Part shown: positions 18,560 to 27,431 of the stretch, piece after piece
Numbering within the stretch: position 1 is the first letter of the stretch
Layout: every line of letters starts with the position of its first letter
DNA from: Poriferisodalis sp963663635
GTDB taxonomy: Bacteria > Actinomycetota > Acidimicrobiia > Acidimicrobiales > Poriferisodalaceae
Length of the DNA: 64,000 nt
NCBI GenBank assembly: GCA_963663635.2
Contig: CAXXMY010000011.1
Span: 124,001-188,000, forward strand
Direction: 5' to 3'
Notes under the pieces: model-generated
Told to the model about the DNA's origin: nothing
What the model saw: only the letters and a program-made list of their open reading frames with translations
The model's database searches: none
Program-made: the position numbers and the translations under genes

Positions 18560-18674
18560 CCTACAACTGCTGGACATCCGAGCCTACAAGATATTTGACA
18601 GACAACCTACAAAAAATGGAGTGATTGGCCTACAGAATATGGAGATACTGGCCTGCAGATTGTGGGCGATGCGG
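18560..18674. repeat. Five tandem 23-bp repeats upstream of the DUF4143 gene
   Basis: Five units begin at 18560, 18583, 18606, 18629 and 18652, exactly 23 bp apart. All start with CCTACA (CCTGCA in the last). Units 3 and 4 share most of the following bases, with an AATATGGAG-like core. The array is much more AT-rich than its surroundings and fills the gap between the DUF4143 gene and the end of typA. Twenty-three base pairs is close to two helical turns, so a protein binding each unit would sit on nearly one face of the DNA. This suggests an operator or promoter array for the minus-strand DUF4143 gene. There are no spacers, so it is not CRISPR. Confidence 0.8.
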
Positions 18675-18676
18675 GC

Positions 18677-20542
18677 TCAGGCGTTCGTTCGCTGGAGGCG
18701 TTTGCGGGCGCGGCCGCGGGCGGTGGCGTCGAAGACCGTCTTGCGGAGGCGGATGGCGTTCGGGGTCACCTCGACGCATTCGTCGTCGCCGATGAACTCG
18801 AGCGCCTGCTCCAGTGACAGGACACGGGGCGGGGTCAAGCGGATGGTGTCGTCGGAGGCGGCGGCGCGGACGTTGGTCTGCTTCTTCTCGCGGCAGATGT
18901 TGACGTCCATGTCCTCGGGGCGCGGGTTCTCACCGATGACCATGCCCTCGTAGACCTCCTCGCCGGGAGCCACGAACAGCGATGCCCGCTCTTGCACCGC
19001 AGCCACGGCGTAGCCAGTGACCGAGCCTTTGCGGTCGGCGACGATCGATCCCGAGTGGCGGGTGCGAAGCTCGCCGAGCCACGGTGTGTAGCCCTCGAAC
19101 ACGTTGGCCATGAGGCCGGTGCCCCGAGTCTCGGTCAGGAATTCGGTGCGGAAACCGATCAGGCCGCGTGCCGCCACGATGTAGTCCAGCCGAACCCAGC
19201 CGGTGCCGTGGTTGGACATGGCGACCATGTCGGCCTTGCGCTCGCCGAGCAGCTGGGTGACGGCCCCGACGAAGCTCTCGGGGATGTCGATGGTGACGCG
19301 CTCGGTGGGTTCGTGGAGCTTTCCGTCGACGGTGCGGGTCACCACCTTGGGCTTGCCGACGGTCATCTCGAAGCCCTCGCGGCGCATGATCTCCACCAAT
19401 ACTGCCAACTGAAGCTCGCCACGCCCCTGCACTTCCCAGGTGTCGCGCCGCTCGGTGTCCAGCACTCGCACCGACACGTTGCCGACCAGCTCGGCGTCGA
19501 GGCGGTTCTTGATGAGGCGGGCGGTGACCTTGCCGCCGTCGAGACCTGCCATGGGGGAGGTGTTGATGCCGATCGTGATGGACAGGCTTGGCTCGTCCAC
19601 CGTGATGAGGGGCAGCGGCTCGGGGTTTGCCAGATCGGCGAGCGTCTCGCCGATCGTGATGTCCTCGATGCCCGAGATGGCGATGATCTCTCCGGCACTG
19701 GCCTCGTCGGTGTCGACCCGATCGAGGCTCTCGGTGACGTACAGCTCGTTGATCTTGGCGGTGGTGGTCGTGCCGTCGGTGCGGCACCACGCCACGTTCT
19801 GGCCTCGCTTGATGGTGCCGTGCATGACTCGGCACATCGCGATGCGCCCCACATACGGACTGGAGTCGAGGTTGGTGACCCACGCCTGAAGCGGATGCTC
19901 GGGGTCGTGCAAGGGAGCGGGCACGGTCTCGAGCAGCGTTTCGAACATGGGCCGCAGATCGGTGCCCGACTGCTCGGGGTCGAGCGACGCCGTGCCTCGA
20001 CGAGCGTTGGTGTACACGATCGGGAAGTCGATCTGGTTGTCAGTCGCGTCGAGATCCAAGAACAGCTCGTACACCTCGTCGACGACGTCAGCGATGCGAG
20101 CGTCCGGCCGGTCGATCTTGTTGATCACCAGCACGACGGGCAGCTTTAGCGCCAGCGCCTTGCGCAGCACGAACCGCGTTTGCGGCAGCGGGCCCTCGCT
20201 GGAGTCGACCAGCAGCAGGACGCCGTCCACCATCGTCAGGGCGCGCTCCACCTCGCCGCCGAAGTCGGAGTGGCCGGGGGTGTCGACGATGTTGATCTTG
20301 GTCTCCTCGCCGCTGTCGCGCACATAGCGCACAGCGGTGTTCTTGGCCAGGATCGTGATGCCCTTCTCGCGTTCGAGATCCATCGAGTCCATGACCCGCT
20401 CGGCAACGGTCTCGTTGGCGCGAAAGGCTCCTGACTGCCACAGCATGGCGTCGACGAGGGTGGTCTTTCCGTGGTCGACGTGAGCGATGATCGCCACATT
20501 GCGCAGGTCTGCGCGCTCGGCGAGATGTGGGGGTGTCGTCAT
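18677..20542 (-). CDS. typA: Ribosome-associated GTPase TypA/BipA
   Basis: A 621-residue translational GTPase, the usual length for TypA. G1 AHVDHGKT is at residues 20-27, the switch I region shows MDLEREKGITI, G3 DTPGH is at 87-91 and G4 NKID at 141-144. Domain II, III and V equivalents follow, with the TypA-specific C-terminal half (ARGLIGFRTEFLTETRGTG, GEEVYEGMVIGENPR). TypA binds the ribosome and supports growth under stress and cold. I used ATG 20542 (product MTTPPHLAERADLRN); the much longer open frame upstream has no family match. It is a single conserved housekeeping gene. Confidence 0.97.
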   Translation of the reverse strand: MTTPPHLAERADLRNVAIIAHVDHGKTTLVDAMLWQSGAFRANETVAERVMDSMDLEREKGITILAKNTAVRYVRDSGEETKINIVDTPGHSDFGGEVERALTMVDGVLLLVDSSEGPLPQTRFVLRKALALKLPVVLVINKIDRPDARIADVVDEVYELFLDLDATDNQIDFPIVYTNARRGTASLDPEQSGTDLRPMFETLLETVPAPLHDPEHPLQAWVTNLDSSPYVGRIAMCRVMHGTIKRGQNVAWCRTDGTTTTAKINELYVTESLDRVDTDEASAGEIIAISGIEDITIGETLADLANPEPLPLITVDEPSLSITIGINTSPMAGLDGGKVTARLIKNRLDAELVGNVSVRVLDTERRDTWEVQGRGELQLAVLVEIMRREGFEMTVGKPKVVTRTVDGKLHEPTERVTIDIPESFVGAVTQLLGERKADMVAMSNHGTGWVRLDYIVAARGLIGFRTEFLTETRGTGLMANVFEGYTPWLGELRTRHSGSIVADRKGSVTGYAVAAVQERASLFVAPGEEVYEGMVIGENPRPEDMDVNICREKKQTNVRAAASDDTIRLTPPRVLSLEQALEFIGDDECVEVTPNAIRLRKTVFDATARGRARKRLQRTNA

Positions 20543-20853
20543 GGTGAGCCTCGTGTGGAGATCGCGCCCACGCAATGTTGAACTGCAGGCCCACCGGAGA
20601 TCAGCGGATTTGGAGGACCCAGGGCGCGGGGCAGAGGTCCATCGATTCCGGAGGTTCTGATTCCTGCCGAATTCAATGGCCTCAGCAGAGAGAGATTCTA
20701 CGGGCGCGAGTGAACGGCGCCTCCGCACGAAGTGAAGGCATGAGCACTTACAAGCAACGCAACAGAAGAATTGCGATCCATGCATTGCACACGTTGCGAT
20801 CCATGCAATGACCTGCGGCCGGTGGCCGGCCGGCGCTTGTCCGCGCGGAACGG
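20543..20853. other. Intergenic region with a 14-bp direct repeat
   Basis: No gene is supported here. The one clear structure is a perfect direct repeat ttgcgatccatgca at 20771-20784 and 20794-20807, with starts 23 bp apart. The second copy also gives a small hairpin (cattgc at 20782 with gcaatg at 20805). This lies downstream of the minus-strand carboxylesterase stop and upstream of typA. It could be part of a typA promoter region or an end-of-transcript structure. Confidence 0.45.
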
Positions 20854-22386
20854 CTAGATCACGCCGTCCCAGAGGCTGATCTCGGAGGCGCCGGGGCTGT
20901 TGGCAACCCGACACTCGTCGTCGAAGAGCATCGTCGGGCGAGAACTCGGATCCCAGCGCGGCCAATCGGGCAGACCGCCGTGGTTGGGATTGCCGTCGGT
21001 GGCGAACCGGACCCATGCCCCGTGCGTGGCGGCAATCAGGTCGGCCGGCGGGTTGTCGCCGACGAATCCGCGGCCCATGTCGTTGTCGGCCTGATCGAAT
21101 GCGAACGGCACCTCGATGAAGTGGTGCGCGCCCCATTCGCCGTCACGCTCGGGGTTGTCCCAATCGAACCGGTACGTCCACAGGTCTGGGTTGTGCGTGG
21201 CTTGGGCGTCGGCCATGCGGATGGCCGGCACGGTGAACATGCGGTCGGTTTCGACGGCCGCCGCCAACTCGTGCAGAGCGGCGCCAGGCCGGTTGTCGCT
21301 GTACAGCTGCAGGGCCGCATCGCCGTCCTTGCCGGCCATGCCGAAGACCGCGCTGGTGCTGGCGCGCACCAGTTCCTCGCTGAACATCTCCTTGAGGTCC
21401 ACCACGAAGATCAGTGCCTCTTCCTTGGTGGAACCGATCATCACCGACACGTCCGAGGCCGCGCCAGCCGCAATGGCGTCGATCGGTCGCTGCGGCAGCT
21501 CCTCGGTGAAGTACGTGGGCTGGAACGCCATCGGCACTGCCGCCGCCTCGCGGTACTTCTCTGGATCGCGGGTCATGCTCAAGTCGTCGGAAATGGCGAT
21601 CTGGGCAGCCAGCAAGGCGTCGTTGTTGACCGCTGCAAGCGCTGCGGTGTCGCCCGGCTTCACACCGACCGCGTCCAGCACGTAGCCGCCGATGAGCGAG
21701 GTCGTGTCGGCGCTGAGGCCGTTGTGAGCGGCGCCGCTCTGCGGGATGGCGGCCCGGAAGAGGCCCTTCGCCGCAGGCATCGCCATCAGCGTCGAGCAGC
21801 TCATACCGCCGGCGGATTCGCCGGCGATCGTCACCCTGGACGGATCGCCGCCGAAGGCAGCGATGTTCTCCTGCACCCAGCGCAGCGCCGCTATTTGGTC
21901 GAGCATGCCGATGTTGCCGGATTGGGCCAAAGCTGGGAAATGGCTTGCCAGGTTCCAGTATCCTTGCACGCCGAGGCGGTAGTTGATGGTCACGCACACG
22001 ACACCGTCGCGGGCAAACGCCGCGCCGTTGTAGACGTCGTCGATGCCGCTGCCCCCATAGAAGGCACCCCCGTGGATCCATACCAGCACCGGCATGCCGC
22101 CCGCACCGGGGTCAGGCGTCCACACGTTCAGCCGCAGGCAGTCGTCGCCGGAAGGATTCGGGGGCGTGCCCAGCTCGCCGAAGATGCCCGGCATGGCCTG
22201 CTGCAGCGCCACCGGGCCGAAAGTCGAGGCGTCGCGCACACCGTCCCAGCTCGCCGGCGCGACCGGTGGCCGAAATCGCAGGTCGCCCACCGGTGGTGCC
22301 GCGTAGGGGATGCCCTTGTAGGCGTGGGCGCCCTGATCGTCCGCACCTGCCAGTCGTCCTGAGGTAATCGTCACTTCTGCAGCCAT
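20854..22386 (-). CDS. Type B carboxylesterase/lipase family protein
   Basis: A 510-residue alpha/beta hydrolase of the carboxylesterase type B family. The oxyanion-hole HGG is at 105-107, the nucleophile elbow GESAGG has Ser191, and a typical KGIPYAAPPVGDLRF block sits near the N-terminus. ATG 22386 has a strong ribosome site (gggggag, five bases upstream), so I prefer it to the ATG at 22413. There is no signal peptide. It would hydrolyse carboxylic esters in the cytosol and could feed acids to the neighbouring CoA transferase. Confidence 0.93.
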   Translation of the reverse strand: MAAEVTITSGRLAGADDQGAHAYKGIPYAAPPVGDLRFRPPVAPASWDGVRDASTFGPVALQQAMPGIFGELGTPPNPSGDDCLRLNVWTPDPGAGGMPVLVWIHGGAFYGGSGIDDVYNGAAFARDGVVCVTINYRLGVQGYWNLASHFPALAQSGNIGMLDQIAALRWVQENIAAFGGDPSRVTIAGESAGGMSCSTLMAMPAAKGLFRAAIPQSGAAHNGLSADTTSLIGGYVLDAVGVKPGDTAALAAVNNDALLAAQIAISDDLSMTRDPEKYREAAAVPMAFQPTYFTEELPQRPIDAIAAGAASDVSVMIGSTKEEALIFVVDLKEMFSEELVRASTSAVFGMAGKDGDAALQLYSDNRPGAALHELAAAVETDRMFTVPAIRMADAQATHNPDLWTYRFDWDNPERDGEWGAHHFIEVPFAFDQADNDMGRGFVGDNPPADLIAATHGAWVRFATDGNPNHGGLPDWPRWDPSSRPTMLFDDECRVANSPGASEISLWDGVI

Positions 22387-22553
22387 ATCTCCCCCTCGGA
22401 GTGCCATCGACAAGCCGCCCCATGGGATTTCCCCGCTGGCGGCGGGCCGCTGGCGGTGGGGCGATGCCGCCGCGATGGTAGGCGCGGGCGGTCATGCGCT
22501 GTCACGGTGCGCCCAGCGCGCTGTCGACACGCGCCGGTGAAGCGCGCTGGCTT

Positions 22554-23879
22554 TCAGGGCTGCTGCGGGTAGCGGGCGGTCGCCGGAGACGGCCCTAGGC
22601 GCTGGTCGTGGACCACGCCTTGGGCGACCAAATCTGCGACGGCGTCCGGGGCATAGCCCAATACCTGCGTCAGCACCTCGTGGGTGTGCTGGCCGAGCAT
22701 CGGCGCAGGGCGCTGCAGTCCGTTGGCGCGGTGTGCCAATCGCCACGGCACACCAAGCACCACGAGGTCGCCGGTGACCGGGTGGCGGGGCCGTTCGAGC
22801 ATGCCCCGTGCTTCGAGGTGGGGGTCGCCGTTCCAGAGCTCGGTCGGCGTCAGCGACGGGAACGCTGCCACACCGACAGCTTGCAACTCGTGGGTGATCT
22901 CCCAGCGATCACGGGCGGTCGTCCACGCCGACAGCACGGCGTCCAGTTCGGCCTCATTGCGCTTGCGGTCGCCCGCAGTTGCGTATTGCGGTGCCTGAGT
23001 CAGATCGGGGTCCACCACGACGCACAGCGAATGCCACATGTGCTCATCGGTGCACGCGATCGTGACCCACTGATCTTCGCCGGCGGCCGGGTAGCAGTTG
23101 TGGGGCGACCAGATCGAGTCGTGGTTGCCCTGCGGCATCGGAGATTGGCCATCGGCGAGGTACTGCATCCAGCCCTCGCCGACGGTAGCGGCAACCGCTT
23201 CGACCATGGCGACGTCGATCTTGGCGGCGGTGCCGGTGCGGCGGCGCGCGGCGAGTGCCGCCACGACGGCCCATGCTGCGGTGATCCCCGTGCAGGGGTC
23301 CCCGATGGCGATCCCGGTCTCGAATGCAGCGCCGTCTTCGTAGCCATTGGACGCATACAGGCCCGAGACCGCGCCGCCGGCAGGTCCGTAGGCCATGTAG
23401 TGAGCGCACGGGCCGGTCTGGCCGTAACCCGACAGCGAGGCCACGATCACATCGGGGTTGATGGCACGCAGCTGCTCCGGGCCGAAGCCCAGCCGATCCA
23501 TGGTGCCGACCCCGAAATTGTCAATGACCACATCGCTCACCGCCACTAGCCGTCGGACGACTTGTGCGGCATCGGGATGGGTCAGGTCGATGCCCACGCT
23601 GCGCTTGTCGGAGTTGTAGATCTGAAACGCGCCGGAGGTGTCGTGGTTCTGGGGCCCCTGCGGCGGGTGGAACGGCAGCCGACGGAACATGCAGAGATGC
23701 TTGGGCGACTCGAGCTTGATGACGTCCGCGCCGAGATGGGCCAGTATCTGCGTGCAGGCGGGGCCCGCCCAGATCCATGTGAAATCGCACACCCGCACGC
23801 CGTCCAGCGGCCGCCTCGCCCGCGCCGGCCGCGCCGGTGCGACGGTCTGGTTCGGCGCTGCGGCCGTCACCGGTGGCAA
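22554..23879 (-). CDS. CaiB/BaiF family class III CoA transferase
   Basis: A 441-residue class III CoA transferase. The N-terminal RRPLDGVRVCDFTWIWAGPA and GADVIKLESP blocks, the NFGVGTMDRLG block and the AKIDVAMVEA segment, whose Asp is the catalytic position, are all present. It would move CoA between acyl donors and a free acid. The start is uncertain: the open frame begins at TTG 23879, directly next to the remains of a second CaiB sequence (23880-24430). Compared with the double CoA transferase at 61200, this gene matches the C-terminal half, so it may be the surviving half of a once-fused protein. Confidence 0.88.
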   Translation of the reverse strand: MPPVTAAAPNQTVAPARPARARRPLDGVRVCDFTWIWAGPACTQILAHLGADVIKLESPKHLCMFRRLPFHPPQGPQNHDTSGAFQIYNSDKRSVGIDLTHPDAAQVVRRLVAVSDVVIDNFGVGTMDRLGFGPEQLRAINPDVIVASLSGYGQTGPCAHYMAYGPAGGAVSGLYASNGYEDGAAFETGIAIGDPCTGITAAWAVVAALAARRRTGTAAKIDVAMVEAVAATVGEGWMQYLADGQSPMPQGNHDSIWSPHNCYPAAGEDQWVTIACTDEHMWHSLCVVVDPDLTQAPQYATAGDRKRNEAELDAVLSAWTTARDRWEITHELQAVGVAAFPSLTPTELWNGDPHLEARGMLERPRHPVTGDLVVLGVPWRLAHRANGLQRPAPMLGQHTHEVLTQVLGYAPDAVADLVAQGVVHDQRLGPSPATARYPQQP

Positions 23880-24430
23880 ACACGTCCAGCGACGCCCATT
23901 CGGGAGACCCCATCAACTCGACGAACGACTCCCACTGCGGTTGCTCGGCGCAGATGAACTGCATCAATCCGTCAGCGCATTCGAAGATGGACCACGGCAC
24001 GACCGTGCGGGTGCCCGGAGCGGCGGCAACGTCGGGTCGGTTGCGCCTCCCGGCGACAGATTTCCCCAGCTGGAGCCATGGATGACATTGATCTCGGAGG
24101 CCTCGAAGTGCGTGTACGGCCCGGTCATCCCGAACGGCGTCAGCGACAGCACGACCAACCGGCTGTTCAGAGCGGTCAGTCCGGCAACATCAGCCGGCCC
24201 GGTTGGCCTGGATGGTCCGGTTGGCTCGGTCAGCTCGGTTGGCCTGTTCGACTCGGTCAGCCCGGTCAGCCCGGTCAGCCCGGTCAGCCCTAGCCCGGCT
24301 AGCCCGGCTAGCCCGCCTCAGTCGTGGATCACCAGGTCGGCACCGACGCCGCCGGCTAGCTCCACCACGCGAATGTGGGCCAGTCCTCGGCCACCTCGGC
24401 CACCTCGGCCACTCGGACGGTGATCGCAAG
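23880..24430 (-). pseudogene. Decayed CaiB/BaiF CoA transferase fragments
   Basis: Three minus-strand pieces in different frames match one class III CoA transferase in the correct order. An N-terminal HIRVVELAGGV...GADLV lies near 24320-24400. A middle piece SLTPFGMTGPYTHFEASEIN lies at about 24060-24155. A C-terminal piece VVPWSIFECADGLMQF followed by WESFVELMGSPEWASLDVF lies at about 23895-24025. Large parts between them are missing, and a 9-bp minisatellite fills one gap. This is a dead gene, not a sequence error. Order and position suggest it was the N-terminal domain or upstream partner of the gene at 22554-23879. Confidence 0.75.
24189..24320. repeat. 9/18-bp minisatellite inside the CoA transferase pseudogene
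   Basis: Units of cccggtcag run from 24252 to 24287 (first unit ctcggtcag), followed by ccctagccc and two ggctagccc units to 24314. To the left, 18-bp units ending in ggttgg run from about 24189. A separate three-copy 9-bp repeat ctcggccac lies at 24386-24412. The array sits between coding fragments of the decayed gene and encodes nothing recognisable. Confidence 0.8.
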
Positions 24431-24466
24431 CATGTGGTTCAGGCACCCGCGCTCGGGCCCGCCCGC

Positions 24467-25624
24467 TCATTCCAAGAACGCCCATCCGGGCCGGCCGGCC
24501 TCGCATGCCTGGAAGGCCACCGGATCGATGGGCTGGTAGAAGCCCGTGGCGACCTCGCCGTCGCAGCTCACGCGGCACAGATGCTCATCGAGTCCGCGCA
24601 GCTTGATGCGCATTCTGGGGTCATTCACGTCATGGGTCTCGCCCTGCACCAGGTTCGGACCGTCGTAGCCGCCCTGATGGATGTCCCCGTCGGGCGTGTC
24701 GCCGTACATGCCGCAGCGCAGGTAGGCCGTTTGGTTGCCGATCCGCTCGTAGTGCACCTGCTTCGTTGTGCCGTTATCGAGCGGGTAGCCGACGATGCCC
24801 TCGACGAAGACGTGGGTATCGGGCTCGAAGCGCAGGCGGCGGGTCGGCTTGTTGACGCGACCCGAGCCCGGCCGCTGGTCGCCGAAGCGGAAGAACACCC
24901 GGTCGCCCCACAGCGTCCAGCTTGGGAACTGGGCGAAGCCGTTGCCCGAGGTGCCCACGTGCAGACGCCCGCCGAGCGACATTGGCGGGCCGCCGACGCC
25001 CCGGCCGACGCCCCAGTGCCGATCACGCGTGCCGAAGCAACCGGGCGGGAAATCGACTCGCACACCGTCTATTTCCACCCAGCCCTCCACTTCGCCGAAG
25101 CTCTCGAAACCGGTGGTGACGTCGCCCCGACGCGCCGGCGGCGTACCGGCCGCGGAGTTGGAGATCGGCTCGCGGAACGTCTGACGCGTGGTGTCGCGGA
25201 AATCCAGCTGGTAGCTGATGCCCCATTCGTTGGGCTCGAGCTCGAAGCGCCACCAGCGCATTCCCCGCACGATGCGCGGCACGATGGGCCCGATGCGCAT
25301 GTCGGCGCGGTCCACTCCGAGATTGCGAAAGCCGCGCACCGTGGTGTGGCGGCCCTTGTGGTTCACGATGGCGTATGCCTCGGCCCGGTCGAGATTCGGA
25401 TAGATGCTGCCGCCGGCCGCGACCAGCACCTCGGTTGACGGGTCGTGGCACAGCATCCAGTACCGCTCGTAGGTGCGGGGGTCACCGCTCCACATGACCC
25501 GAATCGGGTCCGGGGTCTGGTGGATCATGTAGTCGTCCAGCGGCGAGAGCGGAAACTGCTCGGCGAAGTGCTCGTCGCTGAGCATCAGGTCGGGAATGTG
25601 CACGGGGGTCTCGTCGTCAGGCAC
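24467..25624 (-). CDS. Conserved hypothetical protein, lipocalin/CrtC-like beta-rich
   Basis: About 385 residues from GTG 25624. The start overlaps the stop of the upstream gene by eight bases, which supports co-translation. The protein is rich in aromatic and beta-strand-like sequence (MRWWRFELEPNEWGISYQLDF, GEVEGWVEIDGVRVDF, WTLWGDRVFFRFGD) with two apparently similar halves. Such a pattern recalls AttH/CrtC-like or tocopherol-cyclase-like barrels that handle lipids or terpenoids, but no diagnostic motif is present. I do not recognise the family with confidence. It may act with the adjacent CoA transferase and thiolase genes in lipid or steroid metabolism. Confidence 0.75.
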   Translation of the reverse strand: MPDDETPVHIPDLMLSDEHFAEQFPLSPLDDYMIHQTPDPIRVMWSGDPRTYERYWMLCHDPSTEVLVAAGGSIYPNLDRAEAYAIVNHKGRHTTVRGFRNLGVDRADMRIGPIVPRIVRGMRWWRFELEPNEWGISYQLDFRDTTRQTFREPISNSAAGTPPARRGDVTTGFESFGEVEGWVEIDGVRVDFPPGCFGTRDRHWGVGRGVGGPPMSLGGRLHVGTSGNGFAQFPSWTLWGDRVFFRFGDQRPGSGRVNKPTRRLRFEPDTHVFVEGIVGYPLDNGTTKQVHYERIGNQTAYLRCGMYGDTPDGDIHQGGYDGPNLVQGETHDVNDPRMRIKLRGLDEHLCRVSCDGEVATGFYQPIDPVAFQACEAGRPGWAFLE

Positions 25625-26201
25625 GGGGCTCCTCGGTGAGCTGGGGACGCTGGATGGGATCTCGATGGAGGGCTGGGTTCGCCGCGGCTCGCGCCCGCAG
25701 GTGGGCGGGGATCTGGGCCCGCCCCGGGTCACCGGCGTCGTTGTCTGCAAGTTCGGTCACGGCCCGGGCCAGCAGACCCTGCCAGACGAGGTTGGCGCTG
25801 TGCTCTTGGGATTCCGAGCCGGTTGCAGCCCGGGTCGAGGCCTTGTCGATCTCCGGTGCCAGCGACGCCAGGTCGGCGCGGAGGCGCCGCAGCAGGTGAC
25901 GAGCGCGCTCGTTGTCGTCGGCGAGAAACGGCAGCCGTGCATCCAGGCTTCGGGACAGGCGCCGCAGAAGCACCATGGCCCCGCGAAGCAGCTCATCGCG
26001 CCCGTCAGCGGGCCCAGCGAGGTCGGCGGCGGCGGTGATCAGGCGGATCGCCGCGTCGAGTTGCTCTTGTGGGGTCGGGGGTACGACGCGGGTTCTCGCT
26101 CTATCGGGGGCGACCGTCTCTCGCAGCTCAGGCTCTCCGCAGTGCAGGTGCGCATGGCCGCAGCTAACCAGGGCCGTGTGATCACTTTGGGGACGCAGCA
26201 C
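25617..26201 (-). CDS. Hypothetical protein, predicted alpha-helical
   Basis: A 194-residue protein I do not recognise. The central part is leucine/arginine-rich and probably helical (DELLRGAMVLLRRLSRSLDARLPFL, ERARHLLRRLRADLASLAP), with disordered ends. It is the first gene of a minus-strand pair with 24467-25624, overlapping it by eight bases, and it is divergent from the MFS gene at 26206. The first 30 residues look poorly conserved, and the true start may be internal. The helical core could be regulatory or a scaffold. Confidence 0.55.
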   Translation of the reverse strand: MLRPQSDHTALVSCGHAHLHCGEPELRETVAPDRARTRVVPPTPQEQLDAAIRLITAAADLAGPADGRDELLRGAMVLLRRLSRSLDARLPFLADDNERARHLLRRLRADLASLAPEIDKASTRAATGSESQEHSANLVWQGLLARAVTELADNDAGDPGRAQIPAHLRARAAANPALHRDPIQRPQLTEEPRA

Positions 26202-26205
26202 TAAC

Positions 26206-27381
26206 GTGCGCGCGCTGATGGCCGAACCGGAGACAGGCAGCGACTGGCGGCGAATGCTGGTCTATCTCGGCGGCATGATGGGGCCGTTCGGCGCAGGCGT
26301 GATGGTGCCGATGGTCCCCGAGCTGCGCGAGGCCTTCTCGGTAACGACCGCGCACATCGGTTGGGCGATGATGGCCTATCTGCTGCCGTTTGCCGGGCTG
26401 CTGCTGGTGTCGGGAACGCTCGGCGACAGGTGGGGCCGTGCCCGCACACTGCGATGGACGTTCGGGCTGTATGCCGTGGCGACGGCGGTGTGTGCGGTCG
26501 CGCCGACGTTCGCGTGGTTCATCGCAGGTCGCGTCTTCCAAGGCGCGCTCAACGCATTCATTACGCCGCTGCTGTTGGCCACGCTCACCGACACAGCACC
26601 CGCTGCGCGCCTCGGACGCGTCGTGGGCCGATACGCGGCGTGCCAGGCGTTCGGCCAGCTCGTGGCGCCCCTGGTGGGCGGCGTCGGCGCGGATCTGAAT
26701 TGGCGTTTGGCGTTCTGGGTGGCGGCATTGGTGTCGGCGGTGATCGCGCCGCTGCTGCCCGCGTCTGGCGGAAGCGGTGACTCGAGCACCCAGGTGGACC
26801 AACCGAAGCGGCCCCCGATGCGCTCGTTGCTGCGGCGCCCGACGATGCTGTTGGCTGCCACAGCGCTGCTGGCCGCGTTCGGCCCCGTGGGAGCGCGGGT
26901 GCTCGTCGGGCTGGGCGGCCGCGACGAGATCGGGTTGTCCGGTTCGCAAGTCGGGTTGTTGCTGCTGGGCGGTGGCGCCGCCGGGATGATTGCGGCTCCG
27001 CTGTCGGGGATCGTGCTCGACCACTGGGGTGGGCGCCGTGCGGTCACCGTGGCGCTCGTCGTCAATTCGGGCATTGTTGCACTGCTGGCCGTCGCGAACT
27101 CGGCGTGGTCGCTGGCGCTCGTGTGGTTTATCGGCGGCGCCGCCACGCAGGCGGTCGTGGTGGGCTTCCAATCTCTTGCCTCGGTCGCTGCTCCGGACAA
27201 CCGTGCTGGGGCGCTGTCATTCACGCTCGCGTATCGCTTTTCGGGCCACGCGCTGGGCGCGCTGATCTGGTTTCCGGTGTTCGCCGTCAGCCCGACGGTC
27301 GCCTACCTGGGCTCCGCTGCCGTCGGCGGACTGGCCATCGTCACGGTGCTCGCCAGCGGTTTGAACACTCGGCCAGAGTGA
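26206..27381 (+). CDS. MFS transporter
   Basis: A 391-residue major facilitator superfamily protein with about twelve hydrophobic segments. The loop 2-3 signature is GDRWGRARTLR. A central hydrophilic linker (SGDSSTQVDQPKRPPMRS, near residue 190) separates the two six-helix halves. It starts at GTG 26206, with ATG 26218 as an alternative. It resembles drug/proton antiporters of the 12- to 14-helix type, but the substrate is unknown. It is transcribed divergently from 25617-26201, with only a few bases between the start codons, so the two promoters must overlap the genes. Confidence 0.9.
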   Translation: MRALMAEPETGSDWRRMLVYLGGMMGPFGAGVMVPMVPELREAFSVTTAHIGWAMMAYLLPFAGLLLVSGTLGDRWGRARTLRWTFGLYAVATAVCAVAPTFAWFIAGRVFQGALNAFITPLLLATLTDTAPAARLGRVVGRYAACQAFGQLVAPLVGGVGADLNWRLAFWVAALVSAVIAPLLPASGGSGDSSTQVDQPKRPPMRSLLRRPTMLLAATALLAAFGPVGARVLVGLGGRDEIGLSGSQVGLLLLGGGAAGMIAAPLSGIVLDHWGGRRAVTVALVVNSGIVALLAVANSAWSLALVWFIGGAATQAVVVGFQSLASVAAPDNRAGALSFTLAYRFSGHALGALIWFPVFAVSPTVAYLGSAAVGGLAIVTVLASGLNTRPE

Positions 27382-27431
27382 CCGAGTGATCGATTGACCG
27401 TCGCGCTCTCGTTGCGTGTCCGCGCAGATTG

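Noticed and set aside
18560..18674. Possible CRISPR array
   Set aside because: The repeats are contiguous 23-bp units with no unique spacers and no cas genes nearby.
20543..21136. N-terminal extension of typA
   Set aside because: The open frame continues upstream, but TypA sequence starts at MTTPPHLAERADLRN, and the extension is antisense-like to the intergenic region and overlaps the esterase gene.
20980..22362. Plus-strand 460-codon frame over the carboxylesterase
   Set aside because: The minus strand encodes a complete esterase with all catalytic motifs; the plus frame is its shadow.
24203..25438. Plus-strand frame with RSARSARSA-like repeats
   Set aside because: This is the 9-bp minisatellite plus the shadow of the minus-strand hypothetical gene at 24467.
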